A stretch of 64,000 bases of DNA from Rhyacichthys aspro (taxonomy: Eukaryota > Chordata > Actinopteri > Gobiiformes > Rhyacichthyidae): positions 9,253,422-9,317,421 of the forward strand of contig CM072158.1 of assembly GCA_036850595.1 (NCBI GenBank), read 5' to 3'. The notes beneath the pieces are model-generated. The model worked only from the letters and a program-made list of their open reading frames with translations, was not told the DNA's origin and searched no databases. A program made the translations under genes and the position numbers. Numbering within the stretch: position 1 is the stretch's first letter; each line of letters begins with the position of its first letter. Below are positions 10,676-25,600 of this stretch, piece after piece.

Positions 10676-13600
10676 GTAAGCTGGGTAAAACATGGCTTTT
10701 TAGTGACGCATCCACAAAAACTTAACATGAAATAAACAAGGCTCTTGCAAATGAGAGATTGTTGTAAGTTTTTGCATCTTTTTTTTTTTGTTGTTTTTGC
10801 AAATTCCAACTTCCTTTTTTTTCAACTGACAGTTTTTTTTCCCCATCATCTTGCCTCTTACTCCCTTTAATTACGCTTGTTGACTTCAATTTCCCTGCCT
10901 TTTCTCCTACTCCCACTGTCTCTTTCCTCGTCTATAGTACTTTTCCTTTCTCTCGGGGAACTTCTCACAGGCGTACAGTTGGATTTCTTTGACATGAACC
11001 TTAGCTGGTGGAAAATCATTTGGAAATTCATTTGGCACCATCCATGTCTCCCAGCGGCGATAATGAGAGGCGAATGTTTGGAACAACCGCTCGGAGAGTC
11101 TGTTTTACATTTCACTTGTGTTTTTCTTTCTACTTTCTCTACCATCGCTGTCCTCAGATCTCCTTTTGTTTTTTAACATAAAAAGCTGGAAACCGGTAAC
11201 CCTTTTTTTCTGTGTGGAGCATCAAAAAACGGCTGGTGCAAAAGAGTCCAAAAGCTGTGCATTTGCAATTATCTTCTGAGGAGGGCAGAGTAGCAGAAAT
11301 GTAATAGATAGTTCCCTAAAGTGTTACTTACTAAAGATATAATAGTCCTGATTTTCATTCAAAATAAAATTAATGCTGACACAAATGATCTATGGCCCTC
11401 TATAGTGACGTACCGGTGAATCTTTTTGTCCTTTTTTTCTGATATATGGACACAAACATTACAAGAATTTAGAAGAATATGAATACAAAGCTGCGGACTC
11501 ACTCTAAATTATTTTGGTCTGGGAAGTGCTGGAGCTGTTTTGCAATTTAGCAGAGTTAGCGTTCAATGTAACCCACCTTAAACGCCTGTGTCCCACATTG
11601 GAGATTAATTCCTGCCTAAAGAGCCATTAGCACTTAACACAACTATTCTTTTACATGAAAATGAAGTGGTATAGACTCTAAAGTGGTATAAAGTGGAGAA
11701 ACAAACTATGGCATAATTCATACTATTATAATACTTCTTACTCCTGCATTGCTCTGTCTTTGCCTATTCACCCTGTTGCAGTAGTGTCAAATTCTAAGTG
11801 GTGAGGGGCCACCATAGTTATTAAGAATTAATTCGGGGACGAAGATGCTGACAATTGGATTTTATAAAATTTTTAATGTGTGATTTCATCTTCATTTGAG
11901 TTTTACAAAAGTTATCATTAACGTCAATATCCTCCTTTTATGGTAAATAGGTTTTAGTAGGATTTTAACAGGTTTTAAGTGGATTTTAGCAGGTTTTAGT
12001 AGGGTTTGAACAGGTTTTAGTAGGCTTTGAACAGGTTTTAACTGGATTTGAACAGGTTTTACATGGATTTGAACAGGTTTTACATGGATTTGAACAGGTT
12101 TTACATGGGTTTGAACAGAATTTATACATCTTTCTTGAAAAACTGGCTTAAGATTTCCAGAACAAAGTAAATAAATCTGATTCAAATCCTTCTAAAACCT
12201 GTTCAAACCTGTTGTGCCAAAATATCAGCAACTAGATGCATTGGAGGAGCTAGTTTCTACCCACCTCATTTTGGCCGGAGGTGTATTTTGCTCAGTGTAA
12301 TTTTCAACTGGCTTCATTCTTAGTAAATCAAAGCAACTTTTCTAATTCTATTTAAATGCTTTCCAAGAACACCAAAAAGGCCAAACACTAGGAACAAACT
12401 TGTATAACTGAAACTGTTTTTTGTTCTTTTTTCTGTTGAGGTAAAAAGATGGAGAACTACAGGCACAGTGCAGCGTAGCCTCCTTTTCAGTCTCTGACCT
12501 GGTCATGATTGACACTGAAATTGCACTGTGCCACTTGATTATTACTGACACATTCCCTCCTGTGCCTCTCCCCGCTCTTCACATTCAGGTTCACAGTCAG
12601 TCGGCCAAATTTTCATGCAAGAAGAAATAAAGTGTGCATTCATCCAGAGAGACTCGTGCTGCAAGAAATATGTTCCCACCGCTATTAAGTGCACGAACAG
12701 GGATCATTGGACTAGATATGAAATGGAGCTGATCCGCACTGAAAAGGAAAAGAAGATAAGGCACCAGGAACACAAAAGTTTCGAGCTTACCTTGTAGCTC
12801 TGAGTTCAGTTCCAGTATTTACATGCGTTTAAGTGTGAGTGAGTTAGTAAAAACAATGATTTCACAAAGAGTTACATGTATTAGATTATTTTGTCCCCGA
12901 AGCGTGACAGTGTTTCCCACAGATTACTCTAACTCATATATTCCACACTTGACGCTTAACACCTCAGATACATTCAACAGCCATTATGCTCACTTTTACA
13001 TTTTTCTTCAGCATTATCAGCTATCACTGTCATCACTGCGAAACCTTTCTGAACACCTTTAAAGTGATAGTCATCATTCTCCAGACAGACAAGTGTATCT
13101 TCAAATAGGATTCATGCATAACAATCTAGCAGTGTAGACAGCAGTGGTTGTGGTAGAAATGAGTATCATTACCTTTAGCAGGTGTGGAGATTGATAAGGA
13201 CCAAATCAATGTAAGTAATAACAGTGAATCCCTGGTATTTCCAATGAGAATGAACTACTATTCTTAGCAGTATATCTGCTATGGAACTAATGAATGAGTC
13301 CACTTAGTGTGTTTTACTGGCTTAGGACATTTTACAGCTGGATTCAGCTGTTTTTTCTCTTAAAGGGTATTTACTGCTGTTACAGCTTAGATTGCTGACT
13401 GTTTGAGAGGTACTCTTTCAGTTTCAATTGATAAACAAACTACTATGAATAGAACAGATTGAGTGTTGTAGACTACACACAATTAGACGAAGACCAGAGT
13501 GTACCAGGACCAGGGCATGATACATGAGTGATGCTGCAGAACACATCAACACAAAGACAGATGTTTTACTCTCTGTGACCAAGTCAAATGTGTTATAAAC

Positions 13601-16600
13601 TGAAAACTTTCAAATGTGGTCTTAAGACCTCATCTTGAGTTTTGAATGAATTTTAAATCAGCATTTTAACCACACAGTGACCACGCTGAACTTTAAATGA
13701 ACCCTATACATATTAATAGCCAAAGTAAGCATAAACTTACTTCACATTATATAAAATTAATGGCCTAATACAGTACCTCAGTCATATTTGGTTGCATGGA
13801 CTCGCCACATGCGTCCCTTGGTCACATTGGTCTATTAAGGTAATTAATATACTGAAATTGCAACTAATTTTCCATCAACTCTGCATCACTTTCTAATCAG
13901 TGGCTATGATGATCTCATTATCATAGGCCTCATATGACCCCATACGACATCTCACAGCTGCTTGTGTGGAGCTTTTTAAACCCGGCTGGTCATGAATATG
14001 TATGAAACAGAATATAGGTTTGGGATGCCATTCATTTGCATAATGCATGAAGTCCACAAACTGAATCATGGCTAGACCTGAGTACTGAAGTCTTTTTAAT
14101 GTGGGATGCTCATATCACAATGTTTGAGTGTCTGAAAGGTAAGTCTGTTTGAGTTATAGAGACAAGGTAAACAGTGAAGCACAAGCACAGACAGACAGCA
14201 ACAGTAAAAGTGAAGATTCTCTAAGAAAAGAGGAAGAAAATCTAAACTTCCTTTGATTGTACGTATGGATCCATTCCTCTCATTCCTCTCCTGCTTTTGA
14301 TCTAGTCTTGTTTTTGTCTTGTTTCTCCTTGTGGCATTTTCAGAAAGTCATGATTGATTGACTGGCAATGCTTCCACTTCCCTGGAGATTTGATTTTAAT
14401 TTGTTTAATTGATTTTAATTAGTATAAAAGGTTAATCACCATGCTAATGAGAGTGTCAGTTTGACAGGTTAGTTGACTCTCTAACAAGTTTGCTATGGCT
14501 ACTCGGTGTCAGCTGCCACTCATTTCCATTAGTCTGTTGAGTTTCCGCTGCAAAATGCCAGAAAGGGGGCTGCTGTCAGGGCTATATTGCATAAGATGTG
14601 AAATAACAGCTGAATGCTTGCACTGGAAATGGACATGAATAATTGTCTCAGAACAGTCAGTTTGTTGATGAATAGCTCTCCATAGTTACATTAAATCACG
14701 CTGTGGCAAGATGAATGCATTTCCTCAATTTGCTTTATTATTAAATGCATGTCAGGAATGTTAGCAGCCAGTGAGAATAGATCAATGCTCTAAATATACC
14801 CTTTCCGTTGCATTTACTGACATTACGAGATGACTGATGGATATGTCATTGATTTTCTACCTTTGTGAACCGCTGGCGACCACTGGTAAAAGACCATGCT
14901 GCTTTTATTCTCATTTTCCAACCTGTTCACACTGTGCTGTGTATTTATTAATCATTTCCACTGTTGATACACAATCAATTAGCATTTTTTCAAGCACACA
15001 TTTTTATAAACACAAACTCTGATCATATTCGTCTTGTTATTAGACTTTGCTCGTCGAACCCTATTCTGCTCCATGAGAGTCTTCTTTTTTAAATTCTAAT
15101 GGCACAGGCCTGAGGCAGTGCTGGTTTAGAGGTAAACTCTGTATGAAATCAATTCCAAATGTGGCTCCAAGAGACTAAATGAGCAAATCCGCTTTGGCAG
15201 GGTTAGTTTGGTTTATTAGAGATGAGACCTCAGACACAGACATGGCCCTAGGTGCTGCCAGCCAAAAGGACTCACTGTTTGTGTTACAGGTCAGACACTT
15301 GACACATGAAGACTTCTGCTTTCATTAATGGTTTATCATCATTTGTGCAGGGGTTAAAGCAAAGGCAAAGAAGAGCAAGCAAAGATCCTGCAAAATAGTA
15401 AAAGGTCACAGAAAGTTGATTGTAATGTTCGGTTTAATACAATAGAAGATTTAAATCTGAACGCAATGGCGGTAATTTAGATTTCTCTTGTCTTGGTAGA
15501 CTCATATCATGTTGTGTACCATATCATTTTAATACATGATAAGGTGCCCTCATCTTCCATTTTTATCCTTGGCTGAACTAGTTTTACCAGTTGTAGTGTT
15601 TTGAAACAGATGTGCCTGCTTTCCACTTCACCACATGTCAACATTCACATTACTATTAAAGTAAAAGAACATAATGGTTAGTTTGAATTTCAGCCATAGT
15701 GTTGAACGAAAAGCCTTGCAGAGATTGACAGAAACAAACGACCATGCGGTTAACCAAATGGTGCACGTTTTGGATGTCCCTGCTCAAGCTGCAAGCGACA
15801 ATGAAACAATAGTGACTGCTAATTATTATAATACCATATCTATTCATGTCTGCTTGGGCCTTACGTGAGATTAAATAGTGACCAGTGACAGTAACAGTAA
15901 CATTCAAGCTTCTAAAAATGAAAAATACACATTCGGTTTTTTTTTCACTCTCCTTTTTGTGTAGAATTAAATCATCCTTTGCCAAATATCAAATGGTTAG
16001 TTTTGCTTGGCCTTATCCTCAGTTAAAAGAAAAAAAAAAGGTGCATACTTCACAGCTTGAGCCTCCCTTAATCAAGATTTTATTGGTCTAATTTTACATT
16101 GAAGCACATAAGAATTCCACTGTAAAGAAATTCAGGCGTATGTTTTATTCAGGCTTAGGTATCGTTGATGTACTAAGCAAGCCTGCAGCTCCTCCGCTCA
16201 GCTAAACATCATTTTTTGAGTTAATTGTCCATTTGAATCCTTAATTGATGTTTAGGTCAAAGCCATTTACCGCAATCATTTACAGTGACTACATTTCCAA
16301 ACAGCTCTGGGCCAGTAATACATTTATACATTTATGTAAAGCTACATTTCGCCCTAGTTTAAAGCAATTAGATTATCTTCCTCATCTTTGGATCAGCGTT
16401 TTAAAAGGACAAGAGTGACATCAACTACATTAGAGTCACTTCTCAATTAAATGGCCTTTTCTTTGTTTTAATTGGTGCTGACACTGATATCTTTTCGGTG
16501 TGTTTTGTCAGTCATACATTGTCCCTGGCGCTCCATTCATTTCCATTTACAGCTAAATGCAGCCCACACCATTAAGTTTCCATTAGCATGTTTAATTGAA

Positions 16601-19600
16601 ACTCAGCTGGTATTCAACTGTGACAGCTTTCACCTAAGGACCGTTTTAATATTCAACTCTGCATTACACACAAAGCGTATATATGATTCCAGAGAGTATT
16701 TCAGACGCAGATCTAGGCTTTTAACGTACAACATACGAGTCCAGTGGGTGGATGTAGTCTGCTCTGACAGCGGCTGGGAGCTGGGAATCGTGTCAATGAA
16801 AGGCCATAGTTTAAAATGAAAATAGAGTGTGTGCTTAATCCACTTAGACAAAATGTATCCTGTTAATAATTTAGCATGATTTACAGACACACGTGGACCT
16901 TTCAGAGTCCTGTTTTTGAACAAGCCTGCAAGAAATATATGGCTTTTAGGGTCAACGCTAACTTTTTCAGGAGTAAAATGTGAACTTAGATCACAGAACA
17001 CAATTTTACTGTTGTGTCTTACTGTTAGGTCCTATTCATCATATTCTGCTTATTGCCGAATGTCAGCATAAATCTATGGCTCTTTATGGTGCAACACTGA
17101 TAAAAACAGTGAAAAAAATTCCAAACAAAAACATTTTCTTTTAAAAGTAAAAATAAACAATCCCATACATCCATTGTAAACATATTTCACAGTAAAGTAT
17201 GTGATATAACTTGGATCATTGTCATTGCATGTACTTTTTGTGTTTCATTTATAATACAAGAGTCTAAGTTTGAAAGATGACAAGTCTTTACAGTTGAACA
17301 CAAAACCACATTGTATTTAGTCTACTTATTACCTTTGTGTTTTTGTACTTTTACTGTTGAGGACATTTATTAACGTACTGTTGGCCCCCCGAGGGTTCCC
17401 ACTGCATGTTCCCAGACTCCATTACCAGTTTACAGCTGTGTTGTGTTCAAGGTGTGAATGATATTCACCGTTCCCTTAAGCGCTGAAGCCCAGCTGCTTC
17501 ATGGCTCTGTTTAAAAATATGAACTTCTTTCAGTCTTTCTGCTCTCACCCAACAACACCTTAGGCTGCGCTGGAAATGAAAACCACTGTTGGCACTTTTT
17601 ATTCATGTGGTTCATTTAAGTGCAGGCCAGAATATGATTTACAGAGACAGTGGCTCATATTGTATATAATATATATGTACTTGTGTTGGCGTTTTGTCAA
17701 AACATTTTCAAAAAGATGACTATTATGACTTTTTATGAGCCTATATAATGTACTTCTGTATTTTTTCAAGCCCCCAAGATTTTCCGTCTGTCATGTCTAT
17801 TTGGAGCTTATAGTCTGTATGTAAAAAGACAGTTATATAATAATTATGCAACTGTACAATCTTCATCCCTTCAGTTCTACAGTAGAAATGTACATATGAC
17901 TGTTGGTAGTTATTGAGTTAAAGTTCATTTGAAGCAGTTTCGTGGATATGAGGACACAAAGTTCTGATAAAACTAATAATGAAATAACTTAATACTGTAG
18001 AGGAAGTTAATTATTTTATAGCATTTCTATTTCATTATCCAAGTGCAGTGATTTGCCATAATATGAACTATTTATGTTTCACTAAAGATTTCACTAAAGA
18101 TTTCACTAAAGATTACTAAAAGCAGTCATTTTAATTTAAATGTATTCTTACTGTTGATATATTTCATTCAATTTGCTGATATCAGTTGAAACAAATGGTT
18201 TCAACAGGTCGAACACTCACTCTATTTTTACAGTCTACTTAGTCTTGGCTAGTTACCAATTTGAGGTAAAAGCCCACAGAGTATAGTCGGTCACCCGTTT
18301 GGTCTGGCGCTGAGCCAGTGAGCAGGTCAGTCACTGCCATACAATCAATGAGCGGCTGCCAGAGGCTCCATTTACTGTACGTATTTAAGTCTGAACACTG
18401 AGAAATAATGTCCCACTCTTATTAATGAACATCAAAGTTGCAGAAAGCGGGGATGGAGGATGAAGGGAACCTGGCAGCTCTGCAAAGTCAGGATGTCACA
18501 ATCTACCTGAAAACAGCACGACTAAAAGCACCGTGAGAACCACCTCTGTCTTTTTCCAATCTCAATCTATTAACAAGAGCTAAACATAAACATGGTGTCA
18601 TTGTTCAATAAGGAAGGGGCTGATTTACACGTGGCTTTAAGAATGTCATTTAGAAAAGAAAACTGCACCGGGTGTTCTGAGGTTATCTCTGCATCGTCCT
18701 AATGCATGTGCCCTTTGGAGTGCTTTATTGCTGCTCTGGCTTTAGCATAAACTTGGCTGTAATGTTCAGTCATCACCCCCAGGCACACTGCCTCTATATT
18801 ATACCCTGAGAACAAGAACATTCTGTTACAAACCATCCATCTGCAGTTCAACAAAACATACAGTTCTTTGGAAATACCCTCATCTTCCAGTTTTTATCAT
18901 ATATTGCCACTGGCAGAACTAGTTTTACCAGTTGTAAGGCTTTGAAACAGATGTCCCTGTTTTCCATATCACCACATGTCAGCAATCAAATTACAAAGAA
19001 AGGCAGATAATGGTTAGTTTGAATTTCAGGCATAATGTTGAAGGAAAAGCCTTGCAGAGATTCACAGAAACAAACAATTATGCAGTTAACCAACTGGTGC
19101 AAATCTTTGATATCCCTGCACAAGCTGCAGACGACAGTGGATTGGATTTTATATTACATTTTATAATGTTTGCATTAAAAAGCTGTTGCATACAGTAAAA
19201 AATCAAAATGCATCTCATAGACATTTGCTCCAAAGCTGTAGTTATATCAGTTTTTTATGTGACATGAAAAAAATCCTCTAAAGATGAACTCAATGAATTG
19301 TTGGGTAATACAAAATAAAATCAGTAATGTGGTATTCAGCTAATTATTCAACAACAGCTGAGCATTATACAGGCAGAGTCCCACTCTTCTACTCAGCATC
19401 TTATTAATATTCTAGTGGAATCTCAAAATAAATCAATACACTGTTTAAACATCCAAAAGTTGATGTTTAGAAAGTAAATTCCTCAACATCAGCATAATCT
19501 AAATGTCACAGCATATTTATAAAAGCTGTGAGCGTCTTCACCTTGACCCTTTGACTGTTTCACATTTGTCTTGTCACATTCATAATACACAGCCAATACA

Positions 19601-22600
19601 TTCATTTAAATGTACCTTACATGTAACCATCCACTCAGTCACTCAGAATACACTTGGCTGCCTCCTTGTGGACAATTCCTATTAAATTCTTCTTTCTCTT
19701 GACCATAGGCTTTTCCTATATATCCGCCTGTGTTCCTGGCTCAGAGTTTACAGTGTGTACATGTACTGTAGCTCTTTACAAAGCAGACACACTTTTTCTG
19801 GTCAATATAACAAGACAGAAGTAAACTAACATTGTTTATGGATCCTTTATGGCTTTGTGTTCAGTTCTCTCTGGACTGGTTGTGTCCACATGCGACACAT
19901 ATAAAATCTCAAGTCTGGAAAACTGGAGGCAGATCCCAGAAGTAGCATCTATAGAATATGTTTTTCTAATGCCTCTTCCATTTTTGCCATCTTTTTTCTT
20001 ACTTTTATCAATAGGCCTCATTAACCAAGCGTTTTATGTATAATTTTCTGTTTTTTTTTTGCCATTGCTTACTTTCCTGGAAATTGTTCTTGTGGAGAAA
20101 AAACACATCCGGACCAAAAATGACTACTTCTTAGCAAAATATTAAAAAAAAGATATTTTCATTAATTATAACTCAGTGATAAGCAGACATTGGGTTTACA
20201 AAGTAGTGTTTGTATCAGTCTCAACTATAAAATTGCACATTGCATTGAGTTCAAAACTAAATATTTCCAAAATGTCTTCACTGCAGTAGCACTATGTATT
20301 TTGTGCATGGACCTGTAATTATGAGTTCATGTGCACATACAGTAACCCTTATCTCTAATGTGTATATGGCCACCAGCAGAACTGAACTAAACTTCACTTT
20401 TTTCGTAGTGTAGTTACAGTCTAATTCAAATCTTCAACATTTAAAAATAGAGGTTTTAAAGATATGTTTGACTAGACTAGGTCAATACCCATAAAGAGTG
20501 GTCTTAGGGCAAGGACATATTTTGAGTGAAGATTGTGAATCTCACAGACTTCTCTCATGAAACTCCCTATAGCCTAATCTTACAAAAATATTGAGATACT
20601 TTATTGATCCCAAGGGAAATTTCCGTCATGTGTGTTTTGTAACTTGTGTGTGTGCGCGTCGTGTCCCTCATCGACATGTGCATCAAGCATGAACAATCTG
20701 TTTCCTTCCCCAAGGCGGAACCCACCAATCACACTCCTCCATCATCTCTCTTCATTATGTATTCATGAGTTTCTGTGTCTGTGGGGCTGTGATTGGCTCT
20801 TAATGAACAACTGACGGCATTATCAGTCAGCCAATGCTGTGGCAACAAATAAGTCAGTCAGTAGAAAAGAAACAGCAGTCAACCAGTGGTGGGGCGACAT
20901 TACTCAAGCGCAGAAGCAGCGAGACAATGCGCCCCTTAGGGAGGTTGACATATTGGATATTGTCGTACCTTTGATATGACTCCCATAATGTCTCCGAACC
21001 ATTTGTGATCAAGTGTGCACATCTTGAATTGCTAATAGCTCTGGTTAATTACAGCGAGGAAAAAGAGTGTTTAGTACACGGTGGAGTGTAGCGTGCAGTT
21101 TTGTGTAAATAAATCCCTGCGTCCTTTCCCTTGTCATCCATGGATTACGAACCATTAGTCAAAGTGAGTGCAGAGACACTTCAGGCCTCGGGGGGTTAGT
21201 ATGAGCTCATAAATCTATGAAACACCCCTTTATCATCTTTTATATTATTTTGGGAGTTTGCATTTCAGCAATCTGGGCTTCATTGTGTATTGTGCCGTCG
21301 TAGAATCAAAAGGCCGAGAGCGCTGGGATCATTAGAGTAAGTGTAGCTACCATTGCACTCACATGAATTAATGCAGCTTCTTTGCATACAGACTCCGTGC
21401 TAATGTTTTATGATGACTGGTTTGCACTCAGAGAATCGCTCAAATGTGGAGGATGTCCACGGAACCAGCAACGGCAACTCGAGCATTAATTACACTCGCA
21501 AATTGCATTCATTAGAAAGATGGCCAGAATGGAGATAATTATCCTAAAGAATAGTCTTGCCCTTCAGTGGTGTTTCTTTCATGTGTTTTCTGTGATGAAA
21601 GCACACATGCAAAGTTTATACATCACTGTTACTACTGATAAACGTATATAGTTCTTCTGTTAGTATTTAACGCTGGGGAAACATTTTAGCAGCTGTAGGT
21701 CAAAAGGTTGATGTCAGATTGGCTTTTCAAGCAATGCATGGATTATCATGAGGGCAGTAAATGCATTTTTTATTTGGAAGCCTGGACATAGTCATGAGCA
21801 TTATCATTCATTTGTTCATTTCTTTTATATTCATCTATTTTCTACTGCTCAGTGGGGCTGGAGCCTATCTAAGCTGATAAGCACCTGCTCTATTGCAGGG
21901 TTAACACTTAGAGACGTACACTATGTCACTATTGGTAATTGATAATCACTAGATCACCTCTAGATTTTGAAGGTGGTAGGAGTACCTCCCAATAAATCAA
22001 TGATTTGACAGAGAAAACATGCAGATACTAGACAGAAGAGAAGCACAAGCATCAGCCCCACAACCTCCTCACGTGAAGATTGTGAACGACTGTATTGTCA
22101 TACCATTGGCATTATTGAGTATTGATACTTACTGTTTAAAAGCAAAAATGATGTCTGGGTGAAATGTCATTCCGATACATTTTAGAAACACATGAGTAAG
22201 TCTGTCAGGTTTCTGTAGTGCATCAACAAGACACATGTTTGGAGCTGTTTCTACCTTCAATATTTTTGTCTTGTGACTCAACTCAAGTGATGCACTGAAA
22301 ATATTTTGGCTCCTCACGTGGGAGCATTTAAATGAAACCAGGGGCGTCCTGCCTGTTTTCTGGTGAGTTCAATCAAAAGTAGGCAATGCCTGTCTGTTCC
22401 GATCATTTCCATGGAGAGTGTCTCACTTTTCAATCCTCCGTGCTTCAGATTTGGGAAATCCAGATGCTATTGTGGAAGTGTGACTAAATAGGTGAGTCAG
22501 TGATGTGGATGCAGGCTTGAGAGACACACAGGCTCAACTTTCCTTCTGCATTCAGGGAAAATACCAGTGCAGTGCAGAGTAAGACACATTCATTCACATT

Positions 22601-25600
22601 GTTTTCATCATACATCATTCTGAAGAAGGATTTGATTTATTGTCTGCTGAGTTTAACTACACATTTGTAATTCTTCTGTTGCCAGTTAAACACAGTTATG
22701 TGAAATATTCACTGTATAACTTTATAAATATGCTTTACTTAAATGCAGCTGCCCCTCCATCTGTTGTTTGCAGTAAAGCTGCTGCTCGTAGGCTGGAATA
22801 TTAACACAGGCATATTTAACTTTGATGCATATTCACACCGGGCACGTTTTATGACACAATTTAACTCAGAGCTTGGTACAGTGACTGAGTTTAAACAGGC
22901 AAAAACACAAATTTAACCATAAAATCTTTTTGGCCTACATTCAACAATTTGGCTAAAAAGAAATGCACGTCATAATTGATTATAATCTTGAACTTAGCTT
23001 TTGAATTCTCTATTTCTGACATCTGAAACCTTTTACAATGGGTGTTATAGGTAAAGACATGGTCGTACATGATGAGAAAAGATTTTATTTGTCGTGAGCA
23101 AGTGCATATAAGTCACTAGAATCACCACAATAAAACTTTCACTGGTCGTGTTTCCATTGAGTATAAGTATCTCAACTGTTAATATTTTTCTTACTGCTTT
23201 TTAAATTAAAAGTAATGCTCTGCAGTGAATTATAAAATCAGCTTACATGTTTGTAGTTTTCGTTTCTTTGAGGTACTTCCTGTACTGGCTCAAAATTATT
23301 TGTGTGCTGACCTGAAAACATCTTATGAGTGGGTGATGAATGCATGAATCACTGCTCTTAAATGTGATGAATTACGTTTGAAGAGAGTTTCTTTTTTTAT
23401 GCGAGATTCGGGAGATACTTTATCAGATTCCCAGCCTCCTCGTTCTGCATCTCAGTGACACATCAGGGAAATAGAGTTGTTGTGTAGGTGGATTTCAAGG
23501 AAGTAAAAATGTTTTGCATATTGCAAAGAGACAACTTCAACAGCCGTGATACAAGAGTTACTCGGAGCAATCTCATTAATAAGACACTTTATGACAGGGG
23601 TTTAAGCGTAATTCACATTGGGTGATGATTATTTTTGACTTATTTATATTGAAGAATTCCCTGCTGTTCCCATCTCAAGTAGAATCATAAATGTGTAGGT
23701 GTCAGGTGATAAAACAAAGCATCAACAATGACCTAAGAATGTGCTTTTCAACAAATCTAATTAAAATGAAGGAAGGAAGTTTATTCTTTCCACCCAGTAC
23801 TTTCATCTTGTGTGTGAATGCTGTGACTTTTCTACATCTGAAAATAGAGTTTATTATTAGAAAATGTAATATTTTGTCCTGGATTGATCCATTGCCCAGT
23901 GCTGCACATTAAAAGCCTTGGTTTTTGGCGATAGTCACACCATTTGAAATCTTAGTTTTGTGACTATGTATTCAAAAACACTTCATCTTAATCTCTGTTT
24001 CTTAATCTGTTAAACTTTGTGGTCTGGAGTTTGAGTATTTTGGGGCCCTTTGTTCTCACTTTTCAAATAAACATTCCTTTTAAATAAATGAATTAGCAGA
24101 CATAGGTCGTTACAGTCATAACCACGCACCATGTTTTGTGCCACTACTGTACACCTAGACCAAAAAAAAAAAAGAAAAATCCCCTTGAGCATTCCTATTA
24201 GAGCAGAAATCAATTTAGTTAAGGATTAATGATGTAACCTGTAAGCCATTAGTCTTTTAAATGAAATGTTATAGAGCAGGCATCTCAACATCATGGTCAC
24301 ATTTTGGCTCACACAGACATTAATAAAAGCATGGACTCTAGCTATAATTACATTGTACTAATCCAAGTTTCTTAGCTTAATACTGTTCACATTACATTAA
24401 TCATTAGGTTATTAACTGATGGTGCATTTATGTATTGTCGGTATAAAGCAGCTCTGATGTATGGACATGTGTGTAACCACGATACGACATTAGGATAATT
24501 GTAGCCCATTAACTCATCTGCTATTTGTCACCATTCAGTGGATTAGTCACATCGTTACAAAAGTGTGTTTGTCAGCCTCTCCATCAGACATTCATTCATT
24601 ATGGTCACTTGTCACTGCACTTTGTCATGCAGGACAAGATCTATTTATGTTTATGTTTCCATTATTCATGGCTCTGATACATTCATTCATGTTGACTGTC
24701 TACAGAAAGAAAAAAAAAAGTAGAGGGAGTTAACATGTGATTATCCTGGGTTTGGTTATATAAATAATACCAATCTATTCAATGTTTTCATGAATGTGCA
24801 TTAGTTCAAAGTCATCATCATCATTTGCTGTTTTTTTTTTTTTTCTACTGCTATTTACATGTGCATCATTTTCTGCTGGAAACATCCATGGGGGATTCTG
24901 GGAAAAGAAAAACAGTCATACAAATTCTCTTGGTTATATATTTTTGCATGGGTTTGCCTTGTTACCGATGCACTCTTCCTCTCCAGCTGTACAATACACT
25001 CTCCATGCACACAGCACAACCACACCACACCGTATCAACACCGTCAGAAAACAATGGACACTCTGACTGCAATCTCTTGGTCTCCTCTTGTCTTCGACTC
25101 GCTCTGATTAAAGCGACCAATTTGCTAAACATGCCATTATCTGAATGCTTTGATTACAGAGCGGCTTCGTTTTGATTAAAACTTCAATTTCCTTGCAGCA
25201 GCTTTTGTTGTTCTGAATATGATGGGGGGGGCACTCTTGGCAAAAACACCTCGACGTGCGATGCTTGTGTCTGAGTGACGCTGCCGCAGAAACATTGGGC
25301 CTCCCAGTGAACAAAAACCCCGAACAGTGCTATTGTTGAAATCATTTATGACTTTTCCTTCTTTCCTGCTCCTTCTTTCTCAATTCTTTTCTCATTTGAC
25401 ATTTGTTTTGCTTTTTGGATGTTTATTTGACTCTTCTTTCTCTCATTAATGCGAGAGAGAAGAATTTGTCATTGTTTTTCTTTTAATCCTTTGGCTCAAG
25501 TTTGTCCCCTTTCCTCTCTCAACCCAGTTTTCTGATTTTGTTCTCCTCTGTATTCTGTTCTCCTCTGCAGTGAAGCGATCAGTAGATTTTAAATCGCGGG

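Larger units (their letters stand above)
10676..25570. other. csmd3: 14.9-kb intron
   Basis: Donor 'gtaag', acceptor 'ctcctctgcag'. No coding sequence recognised. It contains a minisatellite with inverted partner (11947-12212), two copies of a 260-bp repeat (15547, 18877), a 12-bp triplicate (18077), a retroelement tail (20595), a decayed teleost repeat (21829), and AT-rich patches that could be conserved regulatory elements. Confidence 0.85.

Noticed and set aside
11892..12185. Reverse-strand repeat protein (VQIHVKP repeats)
   Set aside because: It is the translation of a degenerate minisatellite, with no sign of coding selection.
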